This document shows positions 27,356 to 38,933 of a DNA stretch of 64,000 nt, one piece after another; the stretch's first letter is position 1; each line of letters begins with the position of its first letter. The DNA is from Aureitalea marina (lineage in GTDB: Bacteria > Bacteroidota > Bacteroidia > Flavobacteriales > Flavobacteriaceae), in the NCBI RefSeq assembly GCF_002943755.1, contig NZ_MQUB01000001.1, positions 2,592,501 to 2,656,500 on the forward strand, in the 5' to 3' direction. Both the position numbers and the translations under genes were made by a program. The notes below the pieces were generated by a model that was not told where the DNA came from, did no database searches, and saw nothing but the letters and a program-made list of their open reading frames with translations.

Positions 27356-28011
27356 TGGCATTGGATAAGAATCAGATCGCACAGCGAATCGCGAGAGAAG
27401 TCAAAGATGGTTATTACGTTAACCTGGGCATCGGGATACCGACCTTGGTGGCCAACTTTGTGCGCAACGATATCGAGGTAGAATTCCAGAGCGAGAATGG
27501 TGTTTTGGGGATGGGGCCTTTCCCGTATGAGGGAGAAGAAGATCCAGATCTGATCAATGCGGGTAAGCAAACCATCACTGCTTTACCGGGAGCCTCGTTC
27601 TTTGACTCTGCAATGAGTTTTTCTATGATCCGTGGGCAGCATGTAGACCTGACCATATTAGGCGCCATGGAGGTCGCTCAAAATGGAGACATCGCCAACT
27701 GGAAGATCCCAGGAAAGATGGTCAAAGGTATGGGAGGCGCCATGGACTTGGTAGCCTCTGCAGAGAACATCATCGTTGCCATGATGCACACCAATAAGGC
27801 GGGAGCGTCCAAGTTACTGTCGGAATGTAGTTTACCGCTTACCGGGGTTAATTGTGTCAAGAAGATCGTCACTAACCTGGCAGTGCTGGAGGTCAGGGAG
27901 AATAAATTCCACCTGATGGAACGAGCTCCGGGGGTTAGCGTCGAAGAAATTCAGGCCGCAACGGCAGGGGATTTGGTGATACCGGCTTCCGTCCCCGAGA
28001 TGCAATTCTAA
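27355..28011 (+). CDS. scoB: 3-oxoacid CoA-transferase subunit B
   Basis: A 218-residue beta subunit with the catalytic Glu in QSENGVLGMGPFP (about residue 45), which forms the gamma-glutamyl-CoA thioester. Other family motifs are VNLGIGIPTLVAN near the start and GAMEVAQNGDIANWKIPGK. It starts 1 nt inside the scoA stop, so the subunits are co-translated. A terminator is found only about 300 nt later at 28309. Confidence 0.94.
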   Translation: MALDKNQIAQRIAREVKDGYYVNLGIGIPTLVANFVRNDIEVEFQSENGVLGMGPFPYEGEEDPDLINAGKQTITALPGASFFDSAMSFSMIRGQHVDLTILGAMEVAQNGDIANWKIPGKMVKGMGGAMDLVASAENIIVAMMHTNKAGASKLLSECSLPLTGVNCVKKIVTNLAVLEVRENKFHLMERAPGVSVEEIQAATAGDLVIPASVPEMQF

Positions 28012-28240
28012 TTAGTTTCTAAGCACGTTTAAATCGGAAAACAGGCGATTTTCTGTCTCAAATGTTAAAAAAACGTGCATTTCATCGAAAAAATATGCAG
28101 ATCATCGTGTGGAATGATTTTTCTTGGCATATTAGTTCTCCCAAACAAAACCAACTTTACCTGCTTATGCAACCGGTAATAATGTTATTTAAAAATACAG
28201 TACAGTTATTACGCAATGTTTTATATGTAGCCAAGAAAGT
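28012..28240. other. AT-rich stretch with no supported gene
   Basis: This stretch sits between scoB and the candidate small RNA. It is visibly AT-richer than its neighbours. A 64-codon ORF (28062-28256) has no ribosome-binding site, no family resemblance, and a composition like random AT-rich DNA, so I do not call it. I see no promoter match, tRNA or repeat here. Confidence 0.6.
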
Positions 28241-28243
28241 TTA

Positions 28244-28343
28244 CTTGCTGATGTAAAACGAAACAATACCTTTTCACCCCAAATCTGCAACGATTCAGAT
28301 AAAGGTAGGCCCGTCTTTTGTGAGGTTAAGGCGGGCTTTTTTT
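28244..28343 (+). ncRNA. Candidate small RNA with promoter and terminator
   Basis: CTTG (28244-28247), 19 nt, TACCTTTT (28267-28274) resembles a promoter (TTG exact in -33; one mismatch in -7). About 35 nt later is a rho-independent terminator: GCCCGTC (28309-28315) pairs with GGCGGGC (28330-28336), followed by TTTTTTT. A small hairpin, ATCTG (28283-28287) with CAGAT (28296-28300), lies between. The predicted transcript is about 65 nt. Alternatively this is just the distal terminator of scoAB with a long 3' UTR. Confidence 0.4.
28309..28343 (+). terminator. Rho-independent terminator
   Basis: GCCCGTC/GGCGGGC stem of 7 bp (one T-G pair) with a 14-nt loop, followed by seven T. There is no T-run on the other side, so it works only on the + strand, for scoAB and/or a small RNA. 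Confidence 0.72.
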
Positions 28344-28362
28344 ATGGGGTAATTTGAAGAAT

Positions 28363-30051
28363 TCAAATTCCTTTTGGGATGGCGTCGATAAGCTTGCGGG
28401 TGTACTCCTGGTTGGGGTTGGCATAGATCTCATCGGCATCGCCTATTTCCACCAGTTCACCAGCTTGCATCACTAACAATTGATCTGACATATATTTGAC
28501 CACGGCCAGATCATGAGAAATGAACAGATAAGTAAATCCAAGATCCTCTTTCAGTTCGTTAAGCAAGTTCAATACCTGCGCCTGGACTGAGATATCCAGG
28601 GCCGAGACGGATTCGTCACAAATGATGATGCGCGGTGAAAGGCAAACTGCACGGGCTATTCCTACCCGTTGTCGCTGGCCTCCGGAAAGCTGATGAGGAT
28701 ATCGGTCAAAGAACTCGGCCGAAAGACCAACTTTTTCTAATAGGTTAAGTGCCCTTTGTTTTCGGACCTGGTTATTTCTGCCAACCTGGTGGACTTTCAT
28801 TGCCTCCACCAAAGCGGGACCGATCATGATCCTGGGATTAAGCGAAGAGAAGGGGTCCTGGAAGATCAATTGGATTTCCTTTCGGAGTTCCCTGACCTCT
28901 TCTTTATTGAGACGGGTGATCTCCTTACCCCTGTACTTGATACTACCTCCGCTGACCTCTTCCAGCAACAGGATGGACTTGCCTAAAGTGGATTTACCGC
29001 AACCCGATTCTCCTACCAGGCCAACTGTCTCTCCTTCATAGATGGAGAAACTGACTTTATTTACGGCTTTTACAGTCTCTTTCTTACCGAACATTCCCAC
29101 CTTGGAATAGTATTCCTTCTTTAGGTTTTTGACCTCCAGTATGGGTGGTTGAGTATAGAGTTGTTTATGGTCCATGGCCCGATGAGCCTCGGTAACTATG
29201 CTGGGCACAAAAGAGCCGTCTTCCAGGGATGAGATGGTAGGCAACCTCAGCAGTCGTTGATTCATATCTGGTCTGGCTTCTATGAGCGCCTTGGTATAGG
29301 TGGCCTCCGGCTGTTTGAAGATCTTCTCCATGCTTCCTTTCTCCACCATATTCCCCTGGTACATCACCACGACTTCATCGGCAATTTCAGACACCAGGTT
29401 GAGGTCGTGAGAGATAAAGATGATGCTCATCCCGTTCTCTTGTTGTAACTCCTTTAATAGATGGATAATCTCTTTCTGAACGGTCACATCCAGGGCGGTT
29501 GTGGGTTCGTCCGCAACCAAGAGCTTAGGCTTACAGGCAAGTGCCATAGCGATCATCACCCGCTGCATCTGTCCGCCACTGAGTTGATGGGGATAAGAAC
29601 GGTATATGGATTTGGGCCGGGGGAGTTGGACCTGATTGAATAAGCTGATCACCCTGTTCTTGGCCTCTCCAGAGGAGATTCCCAAGTGCAATTTCATGAC
29701 TTCGGCCACCTGCTTACCACAGCGGATAGAGGGATTAAGAGCCGTCATGGGTTCCTGGAAGATCATGGAGATCTCTCTGCCTCTTAGATCGCGCAATTCT
29801 TTGGGATTCATCTGATCCAGCCGTTGACCCTCAAAGCTTAATTCTCCGCTAATCTGACTGGTCTTAGCTGGCAAAAGGCCCATTATGGCCAAAGAGGTAA
29901 CTGATTTTCCAGACCCGGATTCACCCACCAGGCCGAGGATGGAATTGGGCTTAAGATCAAAAGACACCCCTTGTATGATCTCGGTCTGGTTCTTTTTTCG
30001 TCCAAAGGAGACCTTTAAGTCTTTAACCGATAATAGAGGTGAGGCACTCAT
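28363..30051 (-). CDS. ABC transporter ATPase with two nucleotide-binding domains (peptide/oligopeptide type)
   Basis: A 562-residue protein with two complete ABC domains. The first has Walker A GESGSGKS and signature LSGGQMQRV; the second has GESGCGKS and LSGGQRQRV. A linker near residue 270-310 separates them. It resembles fused Dpp/Opp-type ATPases such as YejF or GsiA, which power uptake of peptides, nickel or glutathione. No permease or binding protein is encoded nearby, so the partner membrane subunits must be elsewhere. Confidence 0.92.
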   Translation of the reverse strand: MSASPLLSVKDLKVSFGRKKNQTEIIQGVSFDLKPNSILGLVGESGSGKSVTSLAIMGLLPAKTSQISGELSFEGQRLDQMNPKELRDLRGREISMIFQEPMTALNPSIRCGKQVAEVMKLHLGISSGEAKNRVISLFNQVQLPRPKSIYRSYPHQLSGGQMQRVMIAMALACKPKLLVADEPTTALDVTVQKEIIHLLKELQQENGMSIIFISHDLNLVSEIADEVVVMYQGNMVEKGSMEKIFKQPEATYTKALIEARPDMNQRLLRLPTISSLEDGSFVPSIVTEAHRAMDHKQLYTQPPILEVKNLKKEYYSKVGMFGKKETVKAVNKVSFSIYEGETVGLVGESGCGKSTLGKSILLLEEVSGGSIKYRGKEITRLNKEEVRELRKEIQLIFQDPFSSLNPRIMIGPALVEAMKVHQVGRNNQVRKQRALNLLEKVGLSAEFFDRYPHQLSGGQRQRVGIARAVCLSPRIIICDESVSALDISVQAQVLNLLNELKEDLGFTYLFISHDLAVVKYMSDQLLVMQAGELVEIGDADEIYANPNQEYTRKLIDAIPKGI

Positions 30052-30075
30052 GACTCAAAGATAAGATAAAAGGGG

Positions 30076-30789
30076 TCAGACCCGCAGTATCTGGTGGTCC
30101 TCAAACAGGGGTTCATTTCGGAATCTTCTAAACAGCTGAGCAACGGTGACGGTATCTCGCTCACAGTATTCGATGATGCGATCAATATCGCCATTTTCGT
30201 AGTATACATCCCGGACCTGACTGCCGTCAATATCTTCTTTGGGAGAGGGAACACCTAACACCTTGGCCATAAGTTTAAGGGAAGTATAATGTTTATAATC
30301 CCCAAATTTCCAAAGCTCCATGGTATCTAGGTGAGCCACTTCCCAAGGTTTCTTGCCAAAGAGATTGAGTTTGTCCGGAAGTTCTATCCCATGTATAATC
30401 ATCCTTCTGGCGATATAGGGAAAGTCGAATTCCTTACCGTTGTGGGCACATAACAAGTGCTGCGGTCTACTAAAGTGAGTGTCCAGCAGATTCTTGAATT
30501 CCGACAGTAACTTTGGTTCCTCCCCGTGATAAGAGGTAACCCTGAACTGCCAATCTCCGCTCACATTTCTAAGAAAGCCGGCAGAGATACAGATGATCCT
30601 GCCAAATTCTGCCCAGATACCTGCCCGATCATAAAATTCTTCGGCGCTGAATTCATCCTTTCTTTGGTAACGGGTTTTCTGCGCCCAAAGGTCCTGCAAT
30701 TCCGGGTCTACTTGGTTGTAAGAGGCAAATTGAGGTACGGTCTCTATATCCAGGAATAGTACATGCTCAGGGTTGATCTTGCCAATCAT
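30076..30789 (-). CDS. 3'-5' exonuclease, DEDDy, PolB-exo2-like
   Basis: A 237-residue RNase H-fold exonuclease. The DEDDy residues are visible: Asp and Glu in FLDIETVP (residues 13-20), Asp in NGKEFDFPYIARRM, and the Tyr/Asp pair in EYCERDTVTVAQLF. The overall form resembles the predicted 3'-5' exonuclease family related to the PolB proofreading domain (PF10108-like). It lies 24 nt upstream of the ABC ATPase. Substrate is unknown; DNA repair or RNA trimming are both possible. Confidence 0.85.
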   Translation of the reverse strand: MIGKINPEHVLFLDIETVPQFASYNQVDPELQDLWAQKTRYQRKDEFSAEEFYDRAGIWAEFGRIICISAGFLRNVSGDWQFRVTSYHGEEPKLLSEFKNLLDTHFSRPQHLLCAHNGKEFDFPYIARRMIIHGIELPDKLNLFGKKPWEVAHLDTMELWKFGDYKHYTSLKLMAKVLGVPSPKEDIDGSQVRDVYYENGDIDRIIEYCERDTVTVAQLFRRFRNEPLFEDHQILRV

Positions 30790-30835
30790 AGAATATCGAT
30801 TGTGGGAGTCAAAAGGTCAAGTTACAAAACAACAG

Positions 30836-31984
30836 TTACGATCCTTCCATCATCTGGTAGGCTTCTTCCAGATATACATAAAAGTCGTCACTGAAAGGTC
30901 GGCCAGACCGGCCACCTCTCTGGTGACCTAAACGCACGATGATTACGTCGTCTTTGGGGATGGTGATCACATACTGGCCCAAGATGCCCCTCATCACGAA
31001 GATCTGCTTGAACATATGATCACTTAACCAAAATCCATAGCCATATTCCGGGCTTTCCGGGAATCTGGGTACAATACTTTTTGCAACGAAGGTAGAATCC
31101 AGTATGGTCTTTCCATTCCACTGCCCCCAATCTTTGTACAACTTGCCAAAGCGGGCAAAGTCCCGGGCATTGCTCGCTATACAGCAGTAGGCCTTAGGTA
31201 GTTGGTTTTCAGCATCGTCAACTTGCCAAAGGGCGGGGTGTTCAAAGCCCATCGGCTTCCAGAAATTCTCGCTTAAATATTGCTCCAATGGTTTGCCCGT
31301 AGCGGCTTCCAGGACCATGGCCAGCAATTGGGTATTTCCACTGAGGTATTCAAATTCCTTTGCGGGAGTGCCAGTAATTCCCTGGCCTAAAATAGTGGAG
31401 CCCAAGTCGTCATCATAGTATGCCCTTGCCGTTATACTGAAGGGGCTGGTGTAATGTTCGGTCCAATCCAGACCTGAAGCCATGGAGGAGAGATCTCCCA
31501 CCGTGGTCGCCGCTCCCTCATACCTGGGGATGAAGTCCGAAACGGGTTGATCTAGGCTTTGTATGGAACCATCTACCAGGGCCCTTCCCAACATAGCACT
31601 GATCACACTTTTGGCCATGGAAAAGGAATTGGACCTGGAATCGGTGCCATAGCCATCGCTGTAGTACTCGTGCCAAATGCTGTCGTTCTTAATGATGAGA
31701 AAGGCTACCGTCCCCAATTCTGAATGTATGGCTTGTAAACGGTCTGTTGCAGGGGTCTTATTGTAGTCCTGATGTTCTTCCCAAGGTTGAGGTTGCCCTG
31801 AAGCTTTGATCTCCACATTCTCAAAATAAGCATAGTCGTCTATAAAGGCCGAGGTATGCCCCGTCATATAAACAACTCTCACACCCTTAACAATATAACC
31901 GTTGCCAGTTATATACAACCCAATCACGATCAAGACCACCAAGCCGATCAGTCCCAGGAATATCCTTTTGAGGAATTTCAGCAT
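30836..31984 (-). CDS. Serine hydrolase, beta-lactamase class C family
   Basis: A 382-residue protein with an N-terminal membrane helix (LKFLKRIFLGLIGLVVLIV), probably a signal anchor. The SxxK motif is SMAK in NSFSMAKSVISAML (about residue 125); SGN in EYLSGNTQL is the second motif. The third lies near VRLGHQRGG. Such proteins are esterases, D-amino peptidases or PBP-like enzymes; lactamase activity cannot be assumed. ATG 31984 begins the signal anchor; the longer frame overlaps ogt. Confidence 0.85.
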   Translation of the reverse strand: MLKFLKRIFLGLIGLVVLIVIGLYITGNGYIVKGVRVVYMTGHTSAFIDDYAYFENVEIKASGQPQPWEEHQDYNKTPATDRLQAIHSELGTVAFLIIKNDSIWHEYYSDGYGTDSRSNSFSMAKSVISAMLGRALVDGSIQSLDQPVSDFIPRYEGAATTVGDLSSMASGLDWTEHYTSPFSITARAYYDDDLGSTILGQGITGTPAKEFEYLSGNTQLLAMVLEAATGKPLEQYLSENFWKPMGFEHPALWQVDDAENQLPKAYCCIASNARDFARFGKLYKDWGQWNGKTILDSTFVAKSIVPRFPESPEYGYGFWLSDHMFKQIFVMRGILGQYVITIPKDDVIIVRLGHQRGGRSGRPFSDDFYVYLEEAYQMMEGS

Positions 31985-31986
31985 GC

Positions 31987-32466
31987 TCACTCGAATAAAT
32001 TTCCTTGCTGGTAGGGTTGTTCGTGTTCCACCAGCCACTTTTTGCGATGAAGGCCTCCGGCGTATCCTGTAAGTGAACCATCGCTTCCAATGACCCGATG
32101 GCAGGGGATGATCACGGCGATAGGGTTTCGGCCATTGGCGGAGGCAGCTGCCCGTATTACCAGTGGATCACCAAGCCGATTGGCTAGTTCCTGGTAACTG
32201 ATGGTCTTTCCGTAAGGAATGTTTATGAGTTCCTGCCAAACCTTGCGCTGAAAATCGGTGCCTTTTGGCGCGAGAGCGAGATCAAAACTACTTCTTTTTC
32301 CGTCGAAATAATCCCTGATCTGTTCAATTGCTTTTTGCAGTTCTTCTGATGGAGAGGTGTTGGTAGGCGTGATAGATTTTTCGGTAAATTCCAACAGCTG
32401 TATGCCAGAATCGTCCATTTCCAGTATCATAGGGCCCAGTGGAGTTTCAAATCTAGTCCGTTCCAT
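31987..32466 (-). CDS. ogt: Methylated-DNA-protein-cysteine methyltransferase
   Basis: A 159-residue suicide repair protein that removes O6-alkyl groups from guanine. The acceptor Cys is in IIPCHRVIG (about residue 125), followed by GYAGGLHRKKWLVEHE. The helix-turn-helix with the arginine finger is YQELANRLGDPLVIRAAASANGRNPIAV in parts. Its start overlaps the CNNM gene stop by 14 nt, and it ends 2 nt before the serine hydrolase start. Confidence 0.94.
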   Translation of the reverse strand: MERTRFETPLGPMILEMDDSGIQLLEFTEKSITPTNTSPSEELQKAIEQIRDYFDGKRSSFDLALAPKGTDFQRKVWQELINIPYGKTISYQELANRLGDPLVIRAAASANGRNPIAVIIPCHRVIGSDGSLTGYAGGLHRKKWLVEHEQPYQQGNLFE

Positions 32467-33565
32467 CTTCAGTATCCTCTTTCTCTTCTTCCCTGGATTG
32501 TAGTTCGATGCCCATGCGTTTTGCTCGCATTTCCCAATTCTTGCGAGCTTGAACCTGCATGTCTTCTACGGCATCACTTTCGTCCATGATCTCCATACCT
32601 AGTAAGGTTTCAATGATATCCTCCATGGTAACTATGCCGATGGTGTTACCAAAATCGTCAACCACCAAGGAGATATGGATACGCTGTTTGATGTATTTTT
32701 CGAATAGGTCGGGTAGTGCCGTTTCGTCCTCTACCACGTGAATTTCACGCTTGATATCGGCCAATTGCTTCTTGCCATGATCCTCTACGATCTCCTGCAG
32801 CACATCATCTTTGAGGACAAAACCAGAGATCTGATGACTTTTCTCCCGAAAAATGGGAATTCTGGAAAAACGAAGGTCTTTATTCCGGCTATAGAAATCC
32901 TCTAAAGTGGTCTCTTCGTTTTCCGAAATGACTACAGGGAAAGGAGTCATGACATCTTTGGCCTGGACGGATTTAAATACCAGTAAATTCCGGATCACCG
33001 TACTTTCATTCTCCTCAAAGACTCCCTCTTGTTCTGCGGTGTCTGTAATGGCGATGAATTCTTCCCGGCTAACGGTATAGACATGAGCCGATTTCCCGAT
33101 CAGCTTGGTGGTACGAGTAAGCAACCACAGTATGCCGGTATAGCGCAAAGGAAAAATGATGATCTTCAGTGATAAGGCAGTAAATCGCCCCAGTTTTTTC
33201 CAATAAGTGGCACCTATGGTCTTAGGAATGATCTCCGAAACAACCAGGATCAAAAAGGTCATTATGGCCGAAACGAAACCCACTATATTGATCCCGTATA
33301 CATCGATCTTGTAGGGTAATTTTTCTGCCTGTACTCCAACCAGGATAGCCCCAACAGTATGGGCAATGGTGTTTACAGTCAGTATGGCGATCAGGGGTTC
33401 ATCTACGTTTTCCTTGTACTTGGTCAATACGGCTGCGTACTTTTTCCCCTCTGCCATTTTCATTTGCAGATAAGAAGGAGTAAAGCTCAAAAGGGCAGCT
33501 TCCATGATCGAACACAGGAAGGAGAACAAGATGGAGAGGAAGGCATAAAGGATCAGCAGATTCAT
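32453..33565 (-). CDS. CNNM/CBS-domain membrane protein (CorC/HlyC-like)
   Basis: A 370-residue protein. An N-terminal DUF21/CNNM membrane domain (four helices, about residues 1-175) is followed by two CBS domains (about 190-330; FKSVQAKDVMTPFPVVI, RFSRIPIFREK, GFVLKDDVLQEIV, VVDDFGNTIGIVTMEDIIETLLG). The C-terminal transporter-associated domain seen in CorC is missing; a short charged tail ends the protein. The family carries out magnesium or cobalt efflux. Confidence 0.88.
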   Translation of the reverse strand: MNLLILYAFLSILFSFLCSIMEAALLSFTPSYLQMKMAEGKKYAAVLTKYKENVDEPLIAILTVNTIAHTVGAILVGVQAEKLPYKIDVYGINIVGFVSAIMTFLILVVSEIIPKTIGATYWKKLGRFTALSLKIIIFPLRYTGILWLLTRTTKLIGKSAHVYTVSREEFIAITDTAEQEGVFEENESTVIRNLLVFKSVQAKDVMTPFPVVISENEETTLEDFYSRNKDLRFSRIPIFREKSHQISGFVLKDDVLQEIVEDHGKKQLADIKREIHVVEDETALPDLFEKYIKQRIHISLVVDDFGNTIGIVTMEDIIETLLGMEIMDESDAVEDMQVQARKNWEMRAKRMGIELQSREEEKEDTEDGTD

Positions 33566-33628
33566 TCGCTGGAAATTTGCAACAAGTTAACGCATTCGGT
33601 AAAAATTCCCGACAGCCGAAGCTCAATT

Positions 33629-34135
33629 TTACCAACCACTGTAGCGGGGAGGTTCAATACCGTTCAAATTCAGGTAGACTACAAGCTGGCCGCGATGATG
33701 GGTCAGGTGATCCTGCAGGAGGTTGAGCATTTGTAATTTGGACTTGGGACCTGCGAAAAAATCGACGGTTTCGGCAAGTTCGTCTTCAGGAAATGCCTTT
33801 ACAGCAGAGCCAACAGCTGTAAAGCTCTGCTCCAATTTATCGATAATGATCTGTTTCTTGTCCTCTGCCGCGGCCTTAGCAGTTTCCGTCATCCCAAAAT
33901 GAGAACTTCCCAGCCATTGCATATTGCCTTGAATGTGCACCAACTGCTCTGCAAAGCTCATTTGCCGTTCTGTAGGGTTAAAACTGTATTTATCGGCAGG
34001 CATGGAACGGGCCAAATCGAGCAAATATGTAGCTGAATTTTCCCATTTTTCCAGGAAGGCTTCTTTCACGGTAGTTGGTTGTGCCTGAGACAGGGTGCTC
34101 ATGGTCAGCATGATTAAAGTAGTTAGTCGTTTCAT
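33629..34135 (-). CDS. DinB-family protein (secreted)
   Basis: A 168-residue protein: signal peptide (about residues 1-18, ending LSQAQ), then a DinB/YfiT four-helix bundle. Three His for a metal site are plausible: QLVHIQGNMQWL, and DHLTHHRGQLVVYLNLNG near the C-terminus, ending PPRYSGW. DinB-like proteins act as metal-dependent thiol transferases or hydrolases. The export signal is unusual for this fold, which is common in Bacteroidota. It lies 6 nt downstream of hemB. Confidence 0.87.
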   Translation of the reverse strand: MKRLTTLIMLTMSTLSQAQPTTVKEAFLEKWENSATYLLDLARSMPADKYSFNPTERQMSFAEQLVHIQGNMQWLGSSHFGMTETAKAAAEDKKQIIIDKLEQSFTAVGSAVKAFPEDELAETVDFFAGPKSKLQMLNLLQDHLTHHRGQLVVYLNLNGIEPPRYSGW

Positions 34136-34141
34136 GGGGTG

Positions 34142-36019
<1,878 letters not shown>

Positions 36020-36030
<11 letters not shown>

Positions 36031-36772
36031 CTTGTGTTTCTTTAGTTAGTTCCTGGACCGTTAAGTAGCTCGAAGCCGTCACGGAGAGCGGCAGTACCAG
36101 GATTACTCCAACTATAGGGATCAATAGTAGAAGCATGAAAGGAACCCCATTTCCGATGGCCAGGCCTCGTCTGGCTTTCACAAACTGAATACTTTCCTTT
36201 ACGCTCATATGTCTTTCCAGGGTGTAGTCCATATTTCCAAATCCGGCGTAATAGGATTGCAACAGAAATAGCAAAACAGTAGAAGCGACGCCAATAATTG
36301 GAACGAACCCAAGCAGGAGAACCGGGATGCTCAATAGCAGTTCCATGAAGAGGTTCCGAATGTTGATCTGTATTCCCCGCCTCAATTGAGGAAAGAACCG
36401 CTTGTGTAGTTTACCCCCAACTTCGCCGTTCAAATGTTTTTCAATAGCCTCAGAAACGGGGCTCATAAAGGGAGCGCTCAAAGCCATAACCAGATGTTTG
36501 TAAACGATTAATCCCAGTATAAAGATGATCACTCCACCCAGGATCTCACTGATGACCGCAAAAGTTACCTTTCCCCAATCCCAAACCCAGATTCCAGCTA
36601 TCCATTCGCCCAAGTTGTCGCTCCAACCCCAAGTAGCCAGGATAATGTTCGCCGCGATAAAAAGGCTGATACCCATGGGTACAAAGAAATACCGCCATAG
36701 TCCCAATTCTCCGAGGAGTCGGAAACTGACACCGTAGGCCTTAATTCCATCAAGTATACTTCCGATCATCAA
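36020..36772 (-). CDS. EI24/CysZ-like membrane protein
   Basis: A 250-residue integral membrane protein with about five hydrophobic segments (near residues 25-48, 60-88, 115-140, 145-170 and 205-235). It resembles the EI24 family, which includes the sulfate permease CysZ. It is embedded inside the heme operon and overlaps both neighbours (4 nt with DUF6973, 11 nt with hemF), so it is co-translated with them. Substrate unknown; a porphyrin- or anion-related role is speculation. Confidence 0.82.
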
Positions 36773-37254
36773 TCTTCAATATAAACGATTATGTTCTTTT
36801 CTTCTGGGATCTCCTCCTCACTGCCCACCTTTTTCGCTTTCAACGCCCTAAGGATCAACTCGTGCATGATCTCATTGCCCGTCATATGACCCAATTCAGA
36901 CAACCAATTTCGGCCAACGGCATTGTTGTGCAAGTCCATGGCCTGCTGTAATGGAGGATTGATCGAAAATTGCTCGTGCCAGTCTGTTATGGTATTTGTC
37001 CAATCCATTACTTTCAGTGGTTTTAGTCTCCTTTGGATGCAGTATTTCGCGATCAGCAGGTTCCACAGAACGTGTCTTACCGCATTAGCTCTATTGTCCA
37101 GGTGATGTGTCTTCCCATAGAATTCGTCGCAAAGTGAAATACAATTTTTTGTAGCCTTAATAGTAGGCAGCACGTAAGCCGGGCGTCGGAGACAAAGACC
37201 TACCAGACCTAGTATCTCCTTCCAGCTGAGTTGCTTGATCAGGCCGAGGATCAT
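36769..37254 (-). CDS. DUF6973-like protein in the heme operon
   Basis: A 161-residue soluble protein with conserved-looking polar motifs: CDEFYGKTHHLDNRANAVRHVLWNLL (key HLDNRANAVRH), LHNNAVGRNWLSEL and GNEIMHELI. The His, Asp and Asn pattern resembles DUF6973, a family of unknown function with possible metal or hydrolase chemistry. It is 1 nt downstream of hemE and overlaps the EI24 gene by 4 nt. Linkage to heme synthesis is positional only. Confidence 0.72.
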   Translation of the reverse strand: MILGLIKQLSWKEILGLVGLCLRRPAYVLPTIKATKNCISLCDEFYGKTHHLDNRANAVRHVLWNLLIAKYCIQRRLKPLKVMDWTNTITDWHEQFSINPPLQQAMDLHNNAVGRNWLSELGHMTGNEIMHELILRALKAKKVGSEEEIPEEKNIIVYIED

Positions 37255-37255
37255 C

Positions 37256-38281
37256 TTATTGTCCGTAGCTCTTTACGGCTTCCACAAAGGCGGCAGCATT
37301 TTCTACCGGTATATTGGGTAATATTCCGTGTCCCAGGTTGACGATATAACGATCTTTTCCAAACTGGTCGATCATCTCGGTCACCATGCGCTTAATATCT
37401 TCCGGAGGGCTGAGTAACCTGGAAGGATCAAAATTACCTTGAAGCGTGATCTGTCCTCCGGAGAGATAGCGTGCATTTCGTGCTGAACACGTCCAATCTA
37501 CTCCCAGAGCCGATGCGCCACTTTGCGCCATCTTGTTCAGGGCAAACCAGCACCCTTTACCAAATACGATCACAGGAACCCTACTTCTGAGTGCACTCAC
37601 AATAGGTTGAATGTACCTCCAACTAAATTCGTCATAGTCTTCAGGCGACAGTAATCCTCCCCAGCTGTCGAAGATCTGAACGGCATTTACCCCAGCATCC
37701 ACTTTGGCGTGCAAATATTGTATTGTGGTTTGCGTAATGCGTTCCAACAACTCGTGAGCCGTTTTCGGATCGGTATAGCAAAGTTCCTTGGCCTTTGCAA
37801 AGTTCTTGGACCCTTGGCCTTCCACACAATAGCATAATAAGGTCCAGGGACTTCCTGCAAAACCGATCAATGGGATCTCTCCAGCCAGTTTCTCCTTGGT
37901 CATTTTGATAGCGTCCATCACATAGCCCAGGGATTCGTTGACGTCCGGGACTATCACCCTATCTAGGTCGCTAGCCTTTCTAATTGGGTCCGGAACCCAT
38001 GGGCCAACTCCCGCTTTCATTTCCACATCGATGTTCATAGCCTGAGGGACAACCAGGATATCACTAAAGAGAATGGCGGCATCCATTCCGTATCTCCTGA
38101 TGGGCTGAACGGTGATCTCACTGGCGAGCTCCGGAGTCTGGCAACGGGTGAAGAAATCATATTTATTCTTCAGCTCCATGAATTCAGGTAAGTAGCGTCC
38201 GGCTTGTCTCATCATCCAGACCGGTGGGCGGTTTACGGTTTCCCCTTTTAGGGCTCTTAAGAAAAGATCATTCTTGATCAT
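37256..38281 (-). CDS. hemE: Uroporphyrinogen decarboxylase
   Basis: A 341-residue TIM-barrel enzyme that removes four carboxyl groups from uroporphyrinogen III. N-terminal signature [17 protein letters not shown] (about residues 18-34) and [19 protein letters not shown] are diagnostic, and the Asp in [13 protein letters not shown] matches the catalytic Asp. It overlaps hemD by 14 nt. Confidence 0.97.
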   Translation of the reverse strand: MIKNDLFLRALKGETVNRPPVWMMRQAGRYLPEFMELKNKYDFFTRCQTPELASEITVQPIRRYGMDAAILFSDILVVPQAMNIDVEMKAGVGPWVPDPIRKASDLDRVIVPDVNESLGYVMDAIKMTKEKLAGEIPLIGFAGSPWTLLCYCVEGQGSKNFAKAKELCYTDPKTAHELLERITQTTIQYLHAKVDAGVNAVQIFDSWGGLLSPEDYDEFSWRYIQPIVSALRSRVPVIVFGKGCWFALNKMAQSGASALGVDWTCSARNARYLSGGQITLQGNFDPSRLLSPPEDIKRMVTEMIDQFGKDRYIVNLGHGILPNIPVENAAAFVEAVKSYGQ

Positions 38282-38933
38282 TATTCAGAACTTTTATGGT
38301 TTTAGCGATCACACTTTCTACGGTTGCCTGCTTGGCGATCCACACGTTTTCAGTATGTAAAGCAGCTTCCTTTGCAGTGGTTTCGCCTATGCAAATGAGC
38401 GGGCTTTTCCCCGCTGTGTTATTTTGAAAATAACTATCCACGCCACTCGGGCTAAAAAACAGTATTCCATCAAATTTTTGATCAAAACGATGTAAAACAG
38501 GCTTGATTTGATAGATTTTTAGCTCAAAAACATGATTTTTTGCCGATTTCAGCAGATCTGGTAATATGTCCAGTCGTTGCTCCGAACAAACAAACAAAAA
38601 GTCTTGATTTTGATACTTTTTGATCAAATATTGCCCTAATTCGGACGAATTATTGGCAGTCATGGTCACTTTTTGACCATATTCGATCAATTTCTGTTCA
38701 GTTTTAATCCCGACACAGTATATTTCTTTAATCGGGATTTGTTTCCCCGTTTTTTCAAAGAATAAACGTACTGCATTCCCGCTGGTAAAGATGAGTTTGT
38801 CTATCTCTTTAGGGGCCTCAAAATCCAAGGGTATTATTTGGATAGCATTGTAGTCCACGACAGCGTGTCCTCTTCCCAGGATAAGATCTCGCTGAGAAGG
38901 ACTCAGTTTCCTGGTTGATAGAAGCGTTTTCAT
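38268..38933 (-). CDS. hemD: Uroporphyrinogen-III synthase
   Basis: A 221-residue protein with the two-domain HemD fold; sequence conservation is weak, as is normal for this enzyme. Visible features are the start [29 protein letters not shown] and [12 protein letters not shown], with the [10 protein letters not shown] motif near the C-terminus. It closes hydroxymethylbilane to the type III isomer. Placement between hemC and hemE, with 4-nt and 14-nt overlaps, supports the call strongly. Confidence 0.9.
   Translation of the reverse strand: MKTLLSTRKLSPSQRDLILGRGHAVVDYNAIQIIPLDFEAPKEIDKLIFTSGNAVRLFFEKTGKQIPIKEIYCVGIKTEQKLIEYGQKVTMTANNSSELGQYLIKKYQNQDFLFVCSEQRLDILPDLLKSAKNHVFELKIYQIKPVLHRFDQKFDGILFFSPSGVDSYFQNNTAGKSPLICIGETTAKEAALHTENVWIAKQATVESVIAKTIKVLNNDQE

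Noticed and set aside
28062-28256. 64-codon ORF in the gap after scoB
   Set aside because: No ribosome-binding site, no recognisable family, AT-driven composition.
28363-30051. Complete peptide ABC transporter operon
   Set aside because: Only the double ATPase gene is present; no permease or solute-binding protein lies within 5 kb on either side.
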